64,000 bases of DNA. Source: Methylobacterium sp. CB376. Lineage in GTDB: Bacteria > Pseudomonadota > Alphaproteobacteria > Rhizobiales > Beijerinckiaceae. How positions within the stretch are numbered: position 1 is the first letter of the stretch; each line of letters starts with the position of its first letter. Position numbers and translations under genes: made by a program. Below the pieces are notes generated by a model. It was not told the origin of the DNA. It saw only the letters and a program-made list of their open reading frames with translations, and did no database searches. The stretch covers positions 4,105,001 to 4,169,000 of the forward strand of contig NZ_CP121648.1 in assembly GCF_029714205.1 (NCBI RefSeq). Reading direction: 5' to 3'. This document shows, in pieces, positions 54,615-63,600 of the stretch.

Positions 54615-56669
54615 ATGCCGATTCTGCACCACACCCGATCGCTCGCGGCGCGCATCGTCCTCGCGGCCCTGGCGCCGTGTCTCGTCCTCGCCGGCGCCGT
54701 GCTGCTGGCGGGGAGCGAGCGGGCGCGGCAGTGGGACGAGATGGGCCGGGTCGAGCGGCACGTCGACCTCGCGGCGGCGCTGAGCCGCTTCGTCCACGAG
54801 ACGCAGATCGAGCGCGGCGCGTCGAACCTGTTCCTCGGCGCGAAGGGCGGCCAGTTCCGGGCCGAGGTGGCGGCCCAGCGCGAGCGGACGGACGCCGCCC
54901 TCGCCGCCCTGACGGAGATCCTCCCCGCCGAGGCGGCGGATCCCGGCGAGGGGCTCGCGCGCCGCGCCGCGGCGCTGCGCCGGGCGCCCGCGCTGCTGCG
55001 CGGCCACCGGTCCGCGGTCGACGCGCTGGCGGCGACGGCCAAGCAGAACCTCGCCCTCTACACGGGCCTGATCGACGAGGCGCTCGGCATGGTCGGGGAG
55101 CTGTCGCGCCGCGCCGCGCACCCGGCGATCGCGGCGCGGCTCCTCGCCTACGCGGCGCTGCTGGCGCTCAAGGAGGAGGCGGGGCGCGAGCGGGCCACCG
55201 CGGCGGCGATCTTCGCGGCGGGCAGCGCCGACCTCGCGGCGTTCGAGCGCCTCGCGGGGCTGGCGGCCAGCCAGGCCGCGCGGGAGGGCGCCTTCCGCCT
55301 CTGGGCGGAGCCGGACGCCGCGGAGGCGGTCGCGGCGGTCGAGGCCCAGGAGGCGTCCCGGGAGGTGGCGCGGCTGCGCCGCCTCGTCCTCGACGCGCCG
55401 CCGGGCTCCCCGCTCGCCTTCCGCGACGCGCCCGCGTGGTTCGGGCTGGCGACGCGCCGGATCGAGGGCCTGAAGGGGGTCGAGGACCGGCTGACGGCGG
55501 AGATGCGCGAGGCTGCGCGGGCGGTGCGGGCCGAGGCGGGCCGCGCGCTCGCGGCCTGGACCGGCGCGGGGCTCGGCGCGGTCGGCCTCTCGGTCCTGCT
55601 GGCGGCGGCGATCGCGCGCGCCATCGCCCGGCCGCTCGTCCTGGTGTCGCGGACCATCGCGGCGATCGGTCGGGGCGAGGAGGCTCCGGCCCTGCCGCCG
55701 GGCGGCCCGCGCGAGGTCCGCGCGCTCGCCGAGGCGGCCGAACGCCTCCGCGAGGGCGTGAGCGAGCGGCGCCGGATCCGCGCCGCGCAGGAGGAGGAGG
55801 GCCGCCGGCGGGCGCTCGCCCAGCGCGCCGCCATGCAGGCGGTGGCGGAGCGCTTCGAGGCCCGGGTCGGGCGCATCATCGCGGCGGTCGCCGACGCGGC
55901 GCGGGAGCTGCAGCGCGCGGCGGAGGGACTCGCCTGGAATGCGGCCGCGACGGCCGAGCGCTCCGCGACCGTGTCGGGCGCCGCCGGGGGCGCCGCCGCG
56001 CACGTCGCGGCGGTCACCGCCGCCGCCGAAGCCCTCGCCGCCTCGGTCGGCGAGATCGGCCGCGAGGTGCGGGATTCCGCCGACCTCGCCCGGAGCGCGG
56101 TCGAGGAGGCGGCCCGCACCCGGGCGGTGGTAGGGGATCTCAGCGCCGCCGCGGGCCAGATCGGGGACGTGGCGGGGCTGATCGCGGCGATCGCGGCCCG
56201 GACCAACCTGCTGGCGCTGAACGCCGCCATCGAGGCGGCGCGGGCGGGCGAGGCCGGGCGCGGCTTCGCGGTCGTCGCCGCCGAGGTCAAGCACCTCGCC
56301 GCGCAGACCGCGCGCGCGACGGACGAGATCACCGGGCAGATCGGCCGGATCCAGGGCTCGACCGGGGCGGCGGTGGCGGCGATCGGCCGGATCTCCGGGG
56401 TGATCGGCCGGATCAGCCTCGGGTCCGAGGCGATCGCCGCGGAGGTGGCCGGGCAGGGCGAGGCGGCGCGCGAGATCGGCCACAACGTCGCGCGGGCCGC
56501 CCTCGGGACGGGCGCGGTCACCCGCACCATCGCGGGCGTCGCCGGGGCCGCGGAGGAGACCGGTGCCGCCTCGGCCCGCCTGCTCGCCTCCGCCACCGAC
56601 CTGGCGAGCCAGGCCGAGACCCTGGGCGGGGAGGTCGCGCGCTTCCTCGATTCCGTGCGGGCGGCCTGA
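54615..56669 (+). CDS. methyl-accepting chemotaxis protein with Nit-type sensor domain
   Basis: 684 residues. TM1 at about 11-33, a large periplasmic helical domain (about 35-310) with [20 protein letters not shown], a nitrate/nitrite-sensing (NIT)-like signature, TM2 at about 313-338, a HAMP region to about 390, and the signalling tip [20 protein letters not shown] ... [20 protein letters not shown] near 521-570. Relays to CheA/CheW; none is nearby. ATG at 54615 has GGAAGG upstream. It sits just behind the puf terminator; its stop is in repeat R7. Confidence 0.88.
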   Translation: MPILHHTRSLAARIVLAALAPCLVLAGAVLLAGSERARQWDEMGRVERHVDLAAALSRFVHETQIERGASNLFLGAKGGQFRAEVAAQRERTDAALAALTEILPAEAADPGEGLARRAAALRRAPALLRGHRSAVDALAATAKQNLALYTGLIDEALGMVGELSRRAAHPAIAARLLAYAALLALKEEAGRERATAAAIFAAGSADLAAFERLAGLAASQAAREGAFRLWAEPDAAEAVAAVEAQEASREVARLRRLVLDAPPGSPLAFRDAPAWFGLATRRIEGLKGVEDRLTAEMREAARAVRAEAGRALAAWTGAGLGAVGLSVLLAAAIARAIARPLVLVSRTIAAIGRGEEAPALPPGGPREVRALAEAAERLREGVSERRRIRAAQEEEGRRRALAQRAAMQAVAERFEARVGRIIAAVADAARELQRAAEGLAWNAAATAERSATVSGAAGGAAAHVAAVTAAAEALAASVGEIGREVRDSADLARSAVEEAARTRAVVGDLSAAAGQIGDVAGLIAAIAARTNLLALNAAIEAARAGEAGRGFAVVAAEVKHLAAQTARATDEITGQIGRIQGSTGAAVAAIGRISGVIGRISLGSEAIAAEVAGQGEAAREIGHNVARAALGTGAVTRTIAGVAGAAEETGAASARLLASATDLASQAETLGGEVARFLDSVRAA

Positions 56670-56794
56670 TCCGGGATCGGCTTGATCGAAGCGGATCCCG
56701 GATCGCGAGCCTGCGCGGCGCCTGAGCGCGGCGCCTGAGCGAAGCCGACATCCGCATGGCCGAAATCGGAGATGGCGAAGCCATCAACCGGATG
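56667..56794 (+). repeat. Palindromic repeat, copy R7 (head, doubled linker, tail)
   Basis: Head 56668-56682 with 56690-56704 (15 bp, one mismatch); its TGA is the chemoreceptor stop. The linker GCGCGGCGCCTGAGC appears at 56713-56727 and part of it again at 56729-56740. Tail GACATCCG (56747-56754), inner hairpin GATGGC-GAA-GCCATC (56771-56785) and CCGGATG to 56794. The repeat ends five bases before the ATG of the higA-like frame. Confidence 0.85.
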
Positions 56795-56798
56795 GCGC

Positions 56799-57114
56799 AT
56801 GCAGACCACCCATCCATCCGGGCGAAATCCTGGCCGACGCGCTGGACGAGATCGGCGTGACGCCGACCGAGCTGGCACGGCAGATCAAGGTGCCGCACAA
56901 CCGCATCGGCCAGATCATCAACGGCAAGCGCGCCATCACGGGCGACACCGCGTTGCGCCTGGGCCACTGGTTCAGGACGAGCGCCGCGTTCTGGATCAAC
57001 CTGCAGGCCGCCTACGATCTGCGCGTGGCCGAGCAGGAGGCCGGGGCCGAGATCGGCGCGCTGCCCGTCCGCCCGGAAGCCGAGCCGCAACCGGCGCAGC
57101 CGCGCATGCCGTAG
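56799..57114 (+). CDS. higA: HigA-type antitoxin (XRE/HTH), 5' frameshift, no toxin
   Basis: The frame ending at 57114 encodes IHPGEILADALDEIGVTPTE, LARQIKVPHNRIGQIINGKR and AITGDTALRLGHWFRTSAAF, the full HigA/VapI antitoxin core (IHPGEIL, HTH, FWINLQ). It has no start codon before a GTG at 56857, which would remove helix 1. The ATG at 56799 (MQTT) is in another frame; dropping one C from the run at 56809-56811 joins them. Repeat R7 abuts the 5' end, where a higB toxin gene would be expected, and none is present. Probably an orphan or decaying antitoxin. Confidence 0.7.
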
Positions 57115-57237
57115 CGCGGCCGGGGCTGATGACCCGCGGACGCGCCCGCGTTCGCGCGCGGCGGGTCACCATTTCCGCCAAGCCGCGGCCGTGCTAGGCC
57201 TCCCCGCAAAGCCGGTCGGACGGCGCATGCGGGGGGT

Positions 57238-58344
57238 ATGCGGGCCCGGTCGGACGAGACCCTCCGCATCGTCCAGGCGCCCGCCGTGTCACGCTTCCGC
57301 CCGCGCCGTCTCCTCGGCACTCTCGGCACGCTCCTGGTGCTCGCCGCCGCCGCGGGAGCGGCCCTGTGGCTGCTTCCCGAGCGCCTGCGCGCGGCCGCCC
57401 CCGTCGGCAAGCCCCCGCCGCCCCGGGTCACCCGTGCGGTGATCGAGGAGGGGCGCAGCATCGTGAAGCTGAGCGCGGTCGAGCGCCGCCAGATCGGCGT
57501 CGAGACGGTGACGCTGCGCCTCGCCGAGCACCGCCAGGAGCGGCAGGCCTACGGCACGGTGGTCGACCTCGCCCGCGTCACCGACCTCACGAATGCCTAC
57601 GCGGCCGCCCGGGCGCAGCTCCTCACCGCGCAGGCGAAGCTCGAAGTCTCGCGCAGCGCCTACCAGCGCGCGAAGGCGCTCGGCCCCTACGCCACCGCGG
57701 TCCAGCTCGAGACCGCCGAGGGCAGCTTCCGCATGGACGAGGCCTCCCTCGCCGCCGCCGAATCGCAGCTGCGCACCCTCGCCGCCACCGCCCAGCAGGA
57801 ATGGGGCGCGGTGATCGGCCGGGCGATCGTCGAGCGGTCGCGCCTCGTGACGCAGCTGATCGAGCGCGAGCGCTTCCTGGTCCAGGTGACGCTGCCGCCG
57901 GGCGAGAGCGTCGGCGCCCCGCCCGCCACCGCCTACGCGGAGGTGCCGCCCCAGAGCGCCCGCGTGCCCCTCGCCTACGTCTCGCCCGCGACCCGCACCG
58001 ACCAGCGCATCCAGGGCCTGAGCTACTTCTACACGGTCGCGGGCGACGGCGGCTTCCTGCCCGGGATGAGCTGCCTCGTCTTCGTGCCCTCGACCCGCGC
58101 GGTGGCGGGCATCGCCGTGCCGGAGGACGCGATCGTGCACTGGCAGGGCGGGGCGTGGTTCTATCGCGGGGTCGGCCCCGACGCCTTCGCCCGCCACCCC
58201 CTCGGCACGGACGCGCCGATGTCGGCCGACACCTTCGTGGTGGCGGGCCTGCCGGAGGAGACCGAGATCGTGCTGCGCGGCGCCCAGGCGCTCCTCTCGG
58301 AGGAGATGAAGAGCCAGATCCGCGTCTCGGGCGACGACGACTGA
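57238..58344 (+). CDS. RND efflux periplasmic adaptor subunit
   Basis: 368 residues. N-terminal membrane anchor (LLGTLGTLLVLAAAAGAALW), a beta domain (VKLSAVERRQIGVETVTLRL), a short coiled hairpin (AYAAARAQLLTAQAKLEVSR ... DEASLAAAESQLRTL), then a membrane-proximal barrel (VPEDAIVHWQGGAWFYRGVG). This fits the membrane-fusion protein of heavy-metal-type (HME) RND pumps. ATG at 57238. Two genes make the unit; no outer-membrane channel gene is adjacent. Confidence 0.85.
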   Translation: MRARSDETLRIVQAPAVSRFRPRRLLGTLGTLLVLAAAAGAALWLLPERLRAAAPVGKPPPPRVTRAVIEEGRSIVKLSAVERRQIGVETVTLRLAEHRQERQAYGTVVDLARVTDLTNAYAAARAQLLTAQAKLEVSRSAYQRAKALGPYATAVQLETAEGSFRMDEASLAAAESQLRTLAATAQQEWGAVIGRAIVERSRLVTQLIERERFLVQVTLPPGESVGAPPATAYAEVPPQSARVPLAYVSPATRTDQRIQGLSYFYTVAGDGGFLPGMSCLVFVPSTRAVAGIAVPEDAIVHWQGGAWFYRGVGPDAFARHPLGTDAPMSADTFVVAGLPEETEIVLRGAQALLSEEMKSQIRVSGDDD

Positions 58345-58345
58345 G

Positions 58346-61300
58346 ATGGCCGCGCCGTCCTCCGGCCCGCAGGCCCTCCTGGTCGGCGCCGCGATCCGCT
58401 TCCGCGGCGTGGTGCTGGCCCTCGCCCTCGCGCTCCTCGCCTACGGGACGATCGCCCTCGGGGAAGCGCGCTACGACGTGTTTCCGGAATTCGCACCCCC
58501 CTCCGTGGTGGTGCAGACCGAGGCGCCGGGCCTGAGCGCCGAGCAGGTCGAGCAGCTGGTCACCCTGCCGGTCGAGGTCGTCGTCAACGGCCTGCCGGGG
58601 ATCGAGAGCCTGCGCTCCGCCTCGATCCAGGGCCTCTCGGTCATCACGGTGGTGTTCCGGGCCGGGAGCGACGTCTTCCGCAACCGGCAGCTCGTCACCG
58701 AGCGCCTCGCCGCCGCCGCCTCCAAGCTGCCCCAGGGGGTGGGCCCGCCGACCATGACGGCGCTGACCTCGTCGAGCAGCACCGTGCTCCTCGCCGGGAT
58801 CACCTCGGCGACGCGCACGGCCCTCGACCTGCGCACGGTGGCGGACTGGACCGTGCGGCTGCGGCTCCTCGCCGTACCGGGCATCGCGCAGGTCTCCCTC
58901 TACGGCGGCGACGTGCGCTCGCTGCAGGTCCAGGTCCGGCCCAAGGACCTGATCCGCTTCAATATCGGCCTCAACGACGTGCTCGCCGCCGCCCGCCGGG
59001 CCACCGGCGTGCGCGGGGCCGGCTTCGTCGACACGCCCAACCAGCGCATCACCCTGCAGACCGAGGGGCAATCCCTCACGCCCGAGCAGGTCGCCCGCAC
59101 GGTGCTGGTCAACGAGGGCGGCGCGAGCGTGGTCCTCGGCGACGTCGCGACCGTGGTGGAGGCCCCCGAGCCGCCGATCAGCGCCGCCCTGGTCGACGGC
59201 GAGCCGGGCGTCCTGTTCATGATCGGCGCGCAGTACGGCGCCAACACGCTCGAGGTCACCCGCCGGGTCGAGGCGGCCCTGGCCGAATTGCGCCCGGGCC
59301 TGGAGCAGCAGGGCATCCGCCTCCACGCCGACCTCTTCCGGCCCGCCAACTTCATCGCGGTGGCGAACGGCAACGTCATCCAGGCGCTGGCCCTCGGCGG
59401 CGCCCTCGTGGTGGTGGTGCTGTACTTCTTCCTCAACGACTGGCGCACCTCGCTCATCTCCTGCGTGGCGATCCCGCTCTCGCTACTCGCCGCGGCCCTG
59501 GCGCTGCAGGCCTTCGGGGAGACCCTCAACACCATGACGCTCGGCGGCCTCGCCATCGCGATCGGCGAGGTGGTGGACGACGCGGTGATCGGGGTCGAGA
59601 ACGTGGTGCGGCGGCTGCGGCAGAACCGGCGCCTCGGCCTGCGCCGGCCCGAGGCGCGGGTCGTGCTCGACGCCATCCTGGAGGTGCGCACCTCCGTCGC
59701 CTACGCGACCTTCGCGGTGCTGCTCGTCTTCGTGCCGGTGCTGACCCTGACCGGGGTCGCGGGCCGGCTGTTCGGGCCGCTGGCGCTGGCCTACATCCTG
59801 GCGGTGCTCGCCTCCCTGGCGGTGGCGCTGACGCTCACTCCGGCGCTCGCCACGATGCTGCTCACCGGCCGCGAGAGCGCCCCCGCGCACGACCCGCCGG
59901 TGATGCGCTGGTGCCGGCGCGGCTACGAGCGGGTGCTGCGCGGGGTCGAGCGGGCGCCGCTCCTCGTCGGCGGGCTCACGGTCATCGCCACGCTGAGCGG
60001 GGCGGCCCTGCTCCCGACCTTCGGCAGCACCTTCCTGCCGGACCTCAAGGAGGGGCACTTCATCCTGCACATGGCGGCCGCGCCCGGCACCTCCCTGCAG
60101 GAATCGGTGCGGATGGGGCGCCACCTCACGGCGGCCCTGCGGGAGATCCCGGGCGTGCGGACGGTGGCCCAGCAGGTCGGCCGCGCCGAGGCCGGGCAGG
60201 ACACGGCCGGCCCGCACTACAGCGAGGTGCATATCGACCTCGATCCGACCCTGGACGGCGAGGGCCAGGAGGCCGTCGAGGCGCGGATCCGGGCCCTGAT
60301 GACCAGCTTCTCGGGGGCGGCCTTCTCGCTGAAGACCTTCCTGACCGAGCGGATCGAGGAGACGGTGTCGGGCTTCACGGCGCCGGTGGTGATCAACCTG
60401 TTCGGCCCGGACCTCGCGCGGCTGGAGATCGCGGCCCGCGACGTCGCCCGCGAGATCGGCGAGGTGAGGGGCGCGGCCGACATCCAGCAGGCGGCCCCGC
60501 CCGGCCTGCCGCAGGTCAACGTCTCGCTGCGCCCGGCCGACCTGCGCCACTGGGGCCTCGACGCGGTCGAGGTGCTCGAACTCGTGCGCACCGCCTATCA
60601 GGGCGACACGGTCGGGCAGAGCTACGAGGGCAACGCGATCTTCAACGTGATCGTGATCCTCGACGCCGCCGTGCGCGGGCGGCTCGCCGCCCTCGGCGAG
60701 CTGCCGCTGCGCACCCGCGGCGGCAGCTACGTGACGCTGCGCCAGGTCGCGGACATCTACGAGACGCCGGGGCGCTTCCAGGTGCTGCACCAGGGGGCGC
60801 TCAGGGTGCAGACCGTGACGGCGAACGTGGTCGGGCGCGACGTCGCCTCCTTCGTCGAGGCGGCCCGGCGCAAGGTCGCCCGCGAGGTCGAGCTGCCGCC
60901 CGGCACCTACGCGGCCTTCGCGGGCAGCGCCGAGGAGCAGGCGCGCTCGCGGCGGGACCTCCTGGTCTCCTCGGCCTTCGCCGGTCTCGGCATCCTGCTG
61001 CTGCTCGGCGTGGTGACCGGGCATTGGCGCAACCTCGCGCTCGTCGTGGCCAACCTGCCCTTCGCGGTGGTCGGCGGCGTGCTCGCGGTGTTCCTGACCG
61101 GCCGGGTGCTGTCGCTCGGCTCGATGGTGGGCTTCGTGACCCTGTTCGGGATCTCCCTGCGCAACACCATCATAATGATCTCCCACTACGACCACCTGGT
61201 GGGCGTCGAGGGCCGGACCTGGAGCGTCGCGACGGCGATCGAGGGTGCCGGGGACCGGCTGGTGCCGATCCTGGCGACCTCGCTGGTCACCGGCCTCGGG

Positions 61301-61510
61301 CTGATGCCGCTGGCGCTCGGGGCCGGCGAGCCCGGCCGCGAGATCGAGGGGCCGATGGCGATCGTGATCCTGGGCGGCCTCGTGACCTCGACGGCGCTGA
61401 ACCTCCTGGTCCTGCCGATGCTGGCGGTGCGGGTGGGCCGCTTCGTCGGGCCGGGCGCGGGATCGGACCCGCTGCGCGGGGCGCCGCACGCCTCCGAGGA
61501 GACGGCCTGA
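58346..61510 (+). CDS. RND efflux permease, heavy-metal (CusA/CzcA-like) family
   Basis: 1,054 residues, 12 predicted membrane helices in two halves. The TM4 signature GLAIAIGEVVDDAVIGVENV (Asp pair in the proton path) is typical of HME-RND pumps; VFPEFAPPSVVVQTEAPGLS, LPQGVGPPTMTALTS and SFKDLKEGHFILH-like segments (FLPDLKEGHFILHMAAAPGT) agree. It uses the proton gradient to expel cations or organic compounds; I cannot assign the metal. One base after the adaptor stop. Confidence 0.92.
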   Translation: MAAPSSGPQALLVGAAIRFRGVVLALALALLAYGTIALGEARYDVFPEFAPPSVVVQTEAPGLSAEQVEQLVTLPVEVVVNGLPGIESLRSASIQGLSVITVVFRAGSDVFRNRQLVTERLAAAASKLPQGVGPPTMTALTSSSSTVLLAGITSATRTALDLRTVADWTVRLRLLAVPGIAQVSLYGGDVRSLQVQVRPKDLIRFNIGLNDVLAAARRATGVRGAGFVDTPNQRITLQTEGQSLTPEQVARTVLVNEGGASVVLGDVATVVEAPEPPISAALVDGEPGVLFMIGAQYGANTLEVTRRVEAALAELRPGLEQQGIRLHADLFRPANFIAVANGNVIQALALGGALVVVVLYFFLNDWRTSLISCVAIPLSLLAAALALQAFGETLNTMTLGGLAIAIGEVVDDAVIGVENVVRRLRQNRRLGLRRPEARVVLDAILEVRTSVAYATFAVLLVFVPVLTLTGVAGRLFGPLALAYILAVLASLAVALTLTPALATMLLTGRESAPAHDPPVMRWCRRGYERVLRGVERAPLLVGGLTVIATLSGAALLPTFGSTFLPDLKEGHFILHMAAAPGTSLQESVRMGRHLTAALREIPGVRTVAQQVGRAEAGQDTAGPHYSEVHIDLDPTLDGEGQEAVEARIRALMTSFSGAAFSLKTFLTERIEETVSGFTAPVVINLFGPDLARLEIAARDVAREIGEVRGAADIQQAAPPGLPQVNVSLRPADLRHWGLDAVEVLELVRTAYQGDTVGQSYEGNAIFNVIVILDAAVRGRLAALGELPLRTRGGSYVTLRQVADIYETPGRFQVLHQGALRVQTVTANVVGRDVASFVEAARRKVAREVELPPGTYAAFAGSAEEQARSRRDLLVSSAFAGLGILLLLGVVTGHWRNLALVVANLPFAVVGGVLAVFLTGRVLSLGSMVGFVTLFGISLRNTIIMISHYDHLVGVEGRTWSVATAIEGAGDRLVPILATSLVTGLGLMPLALGAGEPGREIEGPMAIVILGGLVTSTALNLLVLPMLAVRVGRFVGPGAGSDPLRGAPHASEETA

Positions 61511-61513
61511 TCG

Positions 61514-61798
61514 TCAGGCGCCCGCGTCGCCGCCCGGCTCCCGGAGCCGCCAGCGCAGGTCGAGCGCGTGGGCGATGCCCGCCCCCGCGAGCGCCAGGGC
61601 GATCCAGGTCCAGGCGGCGCCGACGAGCGCCGCCCGCAGGGCGAGCATCAGGCAGGCGCCCGAGGCGAGGTTGACGAGGAGACCGGGCAGGCCCGGCCGC
61701 CCGGCCCGCCGCCGCCACGCCGTCAGCGCCACCGCCTCGAGCGCGACGAGCGCCAGCACCAGGTCGACGATGCGGCCGCTCCCGAACAGGTCCGACAC
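61514..61798 (-). CDS. small hypothetical membrane protein next to tspO
   Basis: 94 residues from GTG at 61798 (GGGGGAG upstream). VSDLFGSGRIVDLVLALVAL begins it; three hydrophobic helices (DLVLALVALEAVALTAW, GLLVNLASGACLMLALRAAL, WTWIALALAGAGIAHALDL). No family recognised with certainty. It lies 20 bases after tspO in the bchP-tspO transcript, suggesting a link to pigment membranes, by position only. Confidence 0.72.
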   Translation of the reverse strand: MSDLFGSGRIVDLVLALVALEAVALTAWRRRAGRPGLPGLLVNLASGACLMLALRAALVGAAWTWIALALAGAGIAHALDLRWRLREPGGDAGA

Positions 61799-61818
61799 GC
61801 GCGCTCCCCCACTCCGCC

Positions 61819-62307
61819 TCAGAACGGCCCGTTGAAGCGCACGATCGACCAGTTGAGGCAGGCCGCGACCCCGACCCAGAGCAGGTAGGGCAGCAGGAGC
61901 AGCACCCCGGTGCCGGAATGCCGGCCGACGACCAGCATCAGCACCGCGATGGAGAGCCAGAGCGCCGCCACCTCGGCGAGCGCCCAGTCGGGCCGGCGCA
62001 GGCGGAAGAACAGCCCGCTCCAGGCGACGTGGAGGGCACCGTTCACCGCGAAGGCGACGAGGAGCCAAGTCCGCGCGGGGCCCGCCGGGGCGGCGTTCCA
62101 GGCCAGGACCCCGGCCGCGGCCGCGAGGCCGATGATCACGGTCCAGATCGGCCCGAAGGCCCAGTCGGGCGGCTTCCAGGCCGGCACGCGCAGGGCCGCG
62201 TACCAGGGATCGATGACCGTGAGCCACGCGCCCGCCGCGGCGAGCGCGATGCCCGCGAGGGCCGCCACGATCACCGGCGCCGCGGACCCGCCGAGCAGGC
62301 CGCTCAC
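61819..62307 (-). CDS. tspO: TspO/MBR family tryptophan-rich sensory protein
   Basis: 162 residues from a GTG that overlaps the bchP stop (GTGA). Five membrane helices with the Trp-rich TspO pattern: WYAALRVPAWKPPDWAFGPI, WTVIIGLAAAAGVLAWNAAP and VAWSGLFFRLRRPDWALAEV, ending LLPYLLWVGVAACLNWSIVR. TspO proteins bind porphyrins and in Rhodobacter modulate photosynthesis gene expression in response to oxygen. Confidence 0.92.
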   Translation of the reverse strand: MSGLLGGSAAPVIVAALAGIALAAAGAWLTVIDPWYAALRVPAWKPPDWAFGPIWTVIIGLAAAAGVLAWNAAPAGPARTWLLVAFAVNGALHVAWSGLFFRLRRPDWALAEVAALWLSIAVLMLVVGRHSGTGVLLLLPYLLWVGVAACLNWSIVRFNGPF

Positions 62308-63510
62308 GGGGAGACCCAGCCGAACAGGTGCGCGAGGTCCTTGAAGAAGATCCGCGCGTGGGCGGCGGGCCGCGCCCGCACCAGCTCCTTGTTCATGTAG
62401 GAATCCCAGGTGAGCGACTGCACGTCCGGGTCGCGGCAGATGCTGACGAAGCGCTCCCGGAGCGCGTCGTTGCGGTACCAGACAGTCTGCATCAGGCGCA
62501 GGATCCAGAATACGCGGCCATGCGCCTTGAGGAAGCGGCGGCGGGCCTGGGCCAGGGCGCGGGCATCGCCGGTGGCGAGGCACTCGTGCACCGCCTCCGC
62601 GGCGAGCCTGCCGCCGAGCATCGCGTAGTAGATGCCCTCGCCCGAGGCCGGCGCGACGAGGCCGGCGGCGTCGCCGGTGAGCAGCACGTCGCGCCCGTTG
62701 TCGAAGCGGGGCAGGGGCTTGAGGGGCAGGGGGCGCCCTCGCGGCGCAGCGTCTCGCCCGCGTCGAGCCCGGTCGCCTCGCGCAGGCGCCCGACCGCCTG
62801 GCGCAGCGAGAAGCCCTTGCGGGCGCTGCCGGTGCCGATGCTGAGCGTGTCGCCGTGCGGGAAGATCCAGGCGTAGAAGTCGGGCGAGAGGGCGCCCTGG
62901 TAGTAGACGTCGCAGCGCGCCGCCTCGAAGGCGCCGGAGGCCGGCGTGCGGACGACCTCGTGATAGGCGAAGACCTGCCGCATCCTGGCGTGGCCCGGGA
63001 TCTCCTGGCGCCCGACCGCCGAGGCGGCCCCGTCCGCCCCGATCACCAGCCGGGTGCGCACCGCCTCCGCCTCGCCGTCGCGGCGACGCAGGTGCACGGT
63101 GACGAGCCCGTCCCCCTCCCGGGTGAGGCGCAGGAAGGTGCCGGTGCGGCGCTCGGCCCCGGCCAACGCCGCGCGGTTGCGCAGCCACTCGTCGAAGGGG
63201 GCGCGGTCGACCATGCCGACGAAGCCCTCGCCGACCGGCATGTCGACGGCCCGGTTGGCGGGCGAGACCATGCGGGCCGAGCGGATCCTCGCCACGAGCA
63301 GGTCGTCCGGGATGGCGAAGTCGCGGATCAGGCGCGGCGGGATCGCCCCGCCGCAGGGCTTGATGCGCCCCGCCTTGTCGAGGAGCAGGACCCGGCGGCC
63401 GAGCCGGGCGAGATCGGTCGCGGCGGTCGCCCCCGCCGGCCCGCCCCCACCACCACCGCGTCGAGGACCGCGTTGCTCACGGGGGTGCTCATCATGGCCG
63501 TGCTCGTCAT
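62304..63510 (-). pseudogene. bchP: geranylgeranyl reductase BchP with two frameshifts
   Basis: Reduces the geranylgeranyl tail of bacteriochlorophyll to phytyl. Three frame segments make one protein: MSTPVSNAVLDAVVVGAG (start 63510, GGAGG upstream), then after a missing C at about 63438-63442 the FAD region, KAGRIKPCGGAIPPRLI and ARIRSARMVSPANRAVDMP up to GLDAGETLRREGAP, then after a missing C in the G-run at 62729-62733 PLPLKPLPRFDNGRDVLLTG, DAAGLVAPASGEGIYYAMLG and LVRARPAAHARIFFKDLAHL. With both bases restored the gene encodes about 402 residues, the family length. As written it cannot make a full enzyme. Confidence 0.85.
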
Positions 63511-63563
63511 GGCCGTGCCTCCCTGGTTGCCGTTCTTCGTCGACGGGCCCTCGTCACCTCCTG

Positions 63564-63591
63564 CGGGCCCGTTTGGGCCCGGAGAGGGGAG
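63564..63591. other. Hairpin between bch2/pucC-like gene and bchP
   Basis: CGGGCCC (63564-63570), loop GTTT, GGGCCCG (63575-63581), followed by GAGAGGGGAG. The right side GGGCCCGGAGAGGGGA is shared with the crtE-crtF hairpin at 44127-44142. No T-run on either strand. Confidence 0.6.
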
Positions 63592-63600
63592 GTCGGATTC

